The notes under the pieces are model-generated. The model was not told where the DNA came from, made no database searches, and was given only the letters and a program-made list of their open reading frames with translations. Position numbers and translations under genes: made by a program. From Sphingomonas mollis (GTDB lineage: Bacteria; Pseudomonadota; Alphaproteobacteria; Sphingomonadales; Sphingomonadaceae), in assembly GCF_016427505.1 (NCBI RefSeq), contig NZ_JAELXS010000002.1:372001-436000 (forward strand): a stretch of DNA of 64,000 nt, read 5' to 3'. How positions within the stretch are numbered: the first letter of the stretch is position 1; every line of letters begins with the position of its first letter. Of this stretch, positions 60,402 through 64,000 are shown piece after piece.

Positions 60402-60872
60402 ATGAAAGCGACCGAGCCGCTGGCGCTCCATCACAGCTGGCCGCTGATCGAGGCCGGGCAGCGGTTCGATCTCGGCTGGGTCCATACCTGGAAAGCGACA
60501 CCTGCCGCATCCGCCGATCCGCGGGAGCAGCAATGGTTCGCCGATCGCGGGATCGGGATGTGGACCTACGACCTCCGCCACGATGTGCTGGAATGGTCGC
60601 CGGCGGTGTACGACGTCATGGGCTTCCCCCGCGGCGTCGTTGCCTGCCGGCCGGCGTCGCTGACGCTGTACCGTGAGGGCTCGCGTGCGGCGATGGAACG
60701 GTTGCGGGCGCATGCGATCCGGCATCGGCGCGGCTTCACGCTCGATGTCGAGTTGCAACCGGTCGGTGGCGCGATGCGGTGGATGCGGCTTTCGGCCATG
60801 CCGGTCTGCAACGGCGACCGGGTCGTGGCGCTGTCCGGAGTGAAGCAGGATATCTCGCACGAATATGCATGA
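60402..60872 (+). CDS. Single PAS-domain protein
   Basis: The 156-residue protein is almost only a PAS fold: residues about 45-155 run from ADRGIGMWTYDLRHDVLEWSPAVYDVMGFPRG through TLDVELQPVGGAMRWMRLSAMPV and end VVALSGVKQDIS. It has no kinase, GGDEF or HTH output, so it may act through a partner. The start at 60402 is chosen because the upstream open frame is not protein-like. The next open frame begins before its stop. Confidence 0.75.
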   Translation: MKATEPLALHHSWPLIEAGQRFDLGWVHTWKATPAASADPREQQWFADRGIGMWTYDLRHDVLEWSPAVYDVMGFPRGVVACRPASLTLYREGSRAAMERLRAHAIRHRRGFTLDVELQPVGGAMRWMRLSAMPVCNGDRVVALSGVKQDISHEYA

Positions 60873-60918
60873 GATCGGACGCCTTTCGATCCGGGCCGCC
60901 TGGGATATAGTATCGCCG

Positions 60919-61473
60919 ATGTTCCGCCCGCTCCGAGTCGCTGCCGCTCTGGTCGCCCTTGCGACGACGGGCGGCGTGCAGGCGGCGTCGCTGCTCGATT
61001 ATGTCGGCCAGTGCGTGCCGTTCGCGCGCGCCGCGTCGGGCATCCAGATCTACGGCGATGCCTGGACCTGGTGGGAACAGGCGGACGGCCGCTACCCCCG
61101 TGGCCATGTTCCGCGCGTCGGTGCGGTCATCGTGTTCGCCAAGACCAGCCGCCTGCCGATGGGTCATGTCGCCGTCGTCAGCCGCGTCGTCGAGAAGCGG
61201 GTGGTGATGCTCACCCACGCCAACTGGTCGCGGCAGAATGGCGAGCGCGGCCATGCCGAACAGGACGTGACTCTATACGACGTGTCGCCCGCCAACGACT
61301 GGTCCGACGTGAAGGTCTGGTACCGCGACAATGACGGGCTGGGCGGCGGCATCTATCCGGTGAAGGGCTTCGTCTATGCCACCGGCCGGTCGGCGGCGGA
61401 ACTGACCGGCCGTCACCCGGACGACGTCGCGGCGTTGATCGATGCCTATGTTCCCGATGCGGGCATGCGCTGA
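60919..61473 (+). CDS. Exported CHAP-domain (amidase/endopeptidase) protein
   Basis: The 184-residue protein has a signal peptide (VAAALVALATTGGVQA-A). The CHAP catalytic set is Cys32 (YVGQCVPFAR), His83 (PMGHVAVVS) and Asn102 (THANW). It probably cleaves peptidoglycan cross-bridges or stem peptides. An in-frame ATG at 60865 would put 18 extra residues before the signal peptide, so the ATG at 60919 is preferred. It lies nine bases before the VWA gene. Confidence 0.85.
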   Translation: MFRPLRVAAALVALATTGGVQAASLLDYVGQCVPFARAASGIQIYGDAWTWWEQADGRYPRGHVPRVGAVIVFAKTSRLPMGHVAVVSRVVEKRVVMLTHANWSRQNGERGHAEQDVTLYDVSPANDWSDVKVWYRDNDGLGGGIYPVKGFVYATGRSAAELTGRHPDDVAALIDAYVPDAGMR

Positions 61474-61482
61474 CCGGCATCG

Positions 61483-62661
61483 ATGTTCCTGAATTTCCTC
61501 GACGCCCTGCGCGCGGCAGGCATTCCCGCCGGGCCAAAGGAGCATCTGGTCCTGCTGGAGGCGCTGGACGGCGAGGTCATCGATCGCAGCGCCGAGGAAT
61601 TCTATTATCTCGCCCGCGCCACCTATGTGAAGGACGAGGGGCTGCTCGACCGGTTCGATCAGGTCTTCGCACAGGTGTTTCGCGGGGTCATCACGCCGGC
61701 TGACCCGGGCAATGCGGATATCCCCGCCGACTGGCTGGAAGCCATCGCCGAACGCTATCTGAGCGCGGAGGAACGCGCGAAGCTGCAATCGCTGGGGTCG
61801 TGGGACGAGATCATGGACACGCTGCGCCAGCGGCTGGCGGAGCAGCAAGGCCGGCATCAGGGCGGCAGCAAGTGGATCGGCACCGGCGGCACCAGCCCGT
61901 TCGGCAATGGCGGCTACAACCCCGAAGGCGTGCGGATCGGCGGCGAATCGAAAGAAGGCCGCGCGATCAAGGTGTGGGACCGGCGCGAGTTCCGCAATCT
62001 CGACACCACCCGCGAACTGGGCACGCGCAACATCAAGGTGGCGCTCCGCCGTCTGCGCCGTTTCGCCCGCGAAGGAGCGGCGGACGAACTCGACATCGAC
62101 GGCACGATCGCCGGCACCGCCCGGCAGGGATGGCTGGACGTGCAGATGCGGCCGGAGCGGCGCAATGCCGTGAAGCTGTTGCTGTTCCTCGATGTCGGCG
62201 GATCGATGGACCCGTTCGTCACGCTGTGCGAGGAGTTGTTCTCTGCGGCGACGGCGGAGTTCAAAAATCTCGAATTCTTCTACTTCCATAATTGCCCGTA
62301 CGAGGGCGTATGGAAGGACAATCGCCGCCGCTTCGCCGAGCGGACGCCGACCTGGGACGTCCTGCATAAATACGGCCATGACTATAAACTGGTCTTCGTC
62401 GGCGATGCGTCGATGAGCCCGTACGAGATCAGTCACCCGCACGGGTCGGTCGAACATCTGAACGACGAATCGGGCACGGTATGGCTGCAACGCCTGACCA
62501 CCACCTATCCGGCCGCAGCGTGGCTCAACCCGCTGCCGCGCGAACAATGGAATTACACCGCGTCGGTCGGCATGATCCGGTCGCTGATGGCGGACCGGAT
62601 GTACCCGCTGACCCTGGCGGGTCTGGATGCGGCGATGCGCGAACTCGGTCGCAAACGCTGA
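61483..62661 (+). CDS. VWA-domain protein (CoxE-like)
   Basis: The 392-residue protein has a helical N-terminal half (NFLDALRAAGIPAGPKEHL) and a C-terminal von Willebrand A domain with the MIDAS start LFLDVGGSMDPF (Asp237) and KLVFVGDASMSPYEI. CoxE-like proteins normally work with a MoxR-type AAA+ ATPase to activate or assemble enzymes. No such ATPase is in this window; the neighbour is a CHAP hydrolase. The Gly in DVGGS is a frequent CoxE variant. Confidence 0.9.
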   Translation: MFLNFLDALRAAGIPAGPKEHLVLLEALDGEVIDRSAEEFYYLARATYVKDEGLLDRFDQVFAQVFRGVITPADPGNADIPADWLEAIAERYLSAEERAKLQSLGSWDEIMDTLRQRLAEQQGRHQGGSKWIGTGGTSPFGNGGYNPEGVRIGGESKEGRAIKVWDRREFRNLDTTRELGTRNIKVALRRLRRFAREGAADELDIDGTIAGTARQGWLDVQMRPERRNAVKLLLFLDVGGSMDPFVTLCEELFSAATAEFKNLEFFYFHNCPYEGVWKDNRRRFAERTPTWDVLHKYGHDYKLVFVGDASMSPYEISHPHGSVEHLNDESGTVWLQRLTTTYPAAAWLNPLPREQWNYTASVGMIRSLMADRMYPLTLAGLDAAMRELGRKR

Positions 62662-62713
62662 TGGCGACCGACCGGACTTTTGATATGATGGCGGAGTCTA
62701 TGGGAGAAGATCG

Positions 62714-63004
62714 ATGCGCCTGATCGCCGCCGCCGCCATCATGCTACCCCTTGCGCCTGCCCTCGCCGCCGAAAAACCGGTCGTCACGCCGAAGGCCACA
62801 CCGGCCCGGTGTACCGCCCCCATCGCCGCCAAAATGCATTCAGGCCCGCTCGCCTCGATGCCCAACGCGACGGAGATCAAGGCGCTGCATCGGACGATGA
62901 ACGGTTGCCCCGCGCCGCTGGTCGGCCGTACAGATCTGGGTAGTAATAAATCAGCGGATGCCGATCGGCCCGACCAGCCGTTCACGATCACGCCGGGTCG
63001 CTGA
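62714..63004 (+). CDS. Small exported hypothetical protein
   Basis: The 96-residue protein has a signal peptide (residues 1-18, LIAAAAIMLPLAPALA-A). The short mature part has two Cys (RCTAP and NGCPAP) that could form one disulfide, plus many Pro and Thr. The ATG at 62714 has GGGAGA upstream. No family is recognised. It lies 52 bp after the VWA gene on the same strand. Confidence 0.65.
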   Translation: MRLIAAAAIMLPLAPALAAEKPVVTPKATPARCTAPIAAKMHSGPLASMPNATEIKALHRTMNGCPAPLVGRTDLGSNKSADADRPDQPFTITPGR

Positions 63005-63031
63005 AGGGGGTCGTTGAAGCAGCCGGCGGGT

Positions 63032-63175
63032 TCAGCCCGCCAGCGCTTCCAGCTTGCGCGTATAGCTCTCGACGAGGCGTAGGCGTCGCTCACGGGCCTC
63101 GGCGGTCAGTGCGCGTTCGGCGGCGGCTCGTTCGATCACCACGCGGCGGGCATAATAGCGATAGTCGGATTCCAC
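63032..63175 (-). CDS. Small Arg/Glu-rich helical protein
   Basis: A 47-residue frame starts at a GTG (63173-63175) with GGGAGGGC upstream and encodes ESDYRYYARRVVIERAAAER followed by a charged helix ending RKLEALAG. It looks like a small conserved protein of sphingomonads. It lies downstream of anmK on the same strand, 92 bp after its stop. Confidence 0.5.
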   Translation of the reverse strand: MESDYRYYARRVVIERAAAERALTAEARERRLRLVESYTRKLEALAG

Positions 63176-63216
63176 GATTCAGCCCTCCCGAAGCGTCGTT
63201 TGATCCATGTTATACG

Positions 63217-63236
63217 CATCGACTCGTTAGTCGATG
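63217..63236. promoter_or_regulatory. 8-bp palindrome downstream of anmK
   Basis: CATCGACT-CGTT-AGTCGATG is a perfect hairpin between anmK and the small gene at 63032. It has no U-tract. On the minus strand TATAAC follows it, so it could be an operator of a promoter for the small gene or a transcript-end structure. Confidence 0.35.
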
Positions 63237-63267
63237 GTAAACGCGGCCGATCGCGACTGGGCGCCCC

Positions 63268-64000
63268 TCAAATGCGGTGGACGACACCGCCCGCCATGGC
63301 AGCGCCGACGCCGGTGGTGCCGGGGAAGCTGATCGGCAGATTCTTCAGCGTTCTGACCGCCATATAGGCGAATCCTTCCGCCTCCACGCCATCCCCGTTC
63401 CACCCCAGCGGGTCGGCCGGCTCGGCTGACAATCCACAACGATCCGCGATCATCCTCAGCATCGTCGGGTTGCGCCGCCCGCCGCCGACCACGAACAGGC
63501 GCCGGGGTCGCGCGGGCAGATGATGCAGCGCCAGCGCCACCGTCTCGGCTGTAAACGCGGTCAGCGTCGCCGCGCCGTCGGCTGGCGACAGACCACGCGC
63601 GGGCTGGATCGTGAAATCGCTGCGATCGAGCGATTTGGGGGCAGGCGCATCGAAATAGGGATGATCGAGCATCGCGGTCAGCACCGCCTCGTCCACCCGC
63701 CCGCTTGCCGCCAGCGCGCCGTCGGCATCGTACCGCGCGCCGCTATATTCGCCGATCCAGTCGTCGATCAGGCCATTGGCCGGTCCGGTGTCGAAGGCGA
63801 CCAGTTCGCCATCTTCGCCGACGAACGTGACATTGCCGACGCCGCCGAGGTTCAGCACTGCGACCGGCTTCTCCAGCGCACCGACCAGTGCCGCGTGATA
63901 GATCGGCAGCAACGGCGCGCCCTGCCCGCCCGCCGCGACATCCGCCGACCGGAAATCGGCGACCGTCGTGATCGCGCACGCCGCCGCCAGCGCCGCGCCG
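63268..64000 (-). CDS. anmK: Anhydro-N-acetylmuramic acid kinase, C-terminal part
   Basis: The enzyme phosphorylates and opens anhMurNAc released by lytic transglycosylases during wall recycling. The visible 243 residues include GGQGAPLLPIYHA, VLNLGGVGNVTFV, FDTGPANGLIDDWI and LFVVGGGRRNPTMLRMI, and end GAAMAGGVVHRI. The frame stays open to the right edge, so the N-terminal third lies outside. Its substrate links it to the two transglycosylases in this window (slt and mltG). Confidence 0.95.
   Translation of the reverse strand, partial: GAALAAACAITTVADFRSADVAAGGQGAPLLPIYHAALVGALEKPVAVLNLGGVGNVTFVGEDGELVAFDTGPANGLIDDWIGEYSGARYDADGALAASGRVDEAVLTAMLDHPYFDAPAPKSLDRSDFTIQPARGLSPADGAATLTAFTAETVALALHHLPARPRRLFVVGGGRRNPTMLRMIADRCGLSAEPADPLGWNGDGVEAEGFAYMAVRTLKNLPISFPGTTGVGAAMAGGVVHRI

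Overview
The window reads as a chromosomal core segment of a Sphingomonadaceae alphaproteobacterium, close to Sphingomonas. The evidence is high GC, the rpsB-tsf-pyrH-frr-uppS order, an alphaproteobacterial GAAC-N7-GAAC SOS box in front of recA, Entner-Doudoroff glucose catabolism, PEPxxWA-CTERM proteins, a TonB receptor and REP-like hairpins in many intergenic gaps. I see no rRNA, tRNA, prophage, transposase or CRISPR array. Assignment below family level is inference.

Layout: 0.0-4.3 kb (minus) holds the translation and cell-envelope cluster rpsB-tsf-pyrH-frr-uppS (uppS is cut by the left edge). 4.6-6.4 kb has a small membrane protein running into the 3' end of pssA, with psd upstream of pssA. 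6.5-20 kb is mixed: a secreted GDSL hydrolase, icd, two further PEP-CTERM proteins, a Kef-type antiporter, alaS, an M24 peptidase, a dicarboxylate or amino-acid symporter, and a GST/methyltransferase pair. 20.3-25.5 kb (minus) has ETF-QO, a TPR protein, ispE and recA. 25.6-29.1 kb (plus) is a tightly overlapped trio: UDG-fold protein, lytic transglycosylase, MoaB/MogA. 29.5-36.3 kb has a PA0069-type radical SAM protein, a VOC protein, an acyl-CoA synthetase and dnaE. 36.4-40 kb has HdeD-like, gpx, GNAT and lolCD. 40.5-45.4 kb has a TonB receptor, pyrG and secG.

45.6-53.0 kb (plus) runs MarR, an SH3 protein, argC, zwf, pgl, edd, glk and eda. The last five supply the whole route from glucose to pyruvate plus glyceraldehyde-3-phosphate. 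53.1-58.6 kb (minus) is the fatty-acid synthesis operon fabD-(GxxExxY)-fabG-acpP-fabF-mltG, with an RcnB-like gene after it. 58.8-60.1 kb is the ribosomal operon rpsF-rpsR-rplI. 60.1-64.0 kb has a PAS protein, a CHAP hydrolase, a VWA/CoxE-like protein, small hypothetical genes and the C-terminal part of anmK.

Most of the window is ordinary housekeeping DNA and I did not find a convincing new multi-gene system. The best leads are these. A GxxExxY gene sits inside the fab operon between inverted 29-bp repeats, and the same repeat pair occurs without the gene near 1.93-2.06 kb. UMP kinase carries a lysine-rich, lower-GC C-terminal tail that ends exactly at the frr start. A strong intrinsic terminator lies between acpP and fabF. 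A perfect 32-bp inverted repeat follows moaB. An SH3-only protein resembles the front half of a NlpC/P60 peptidase.
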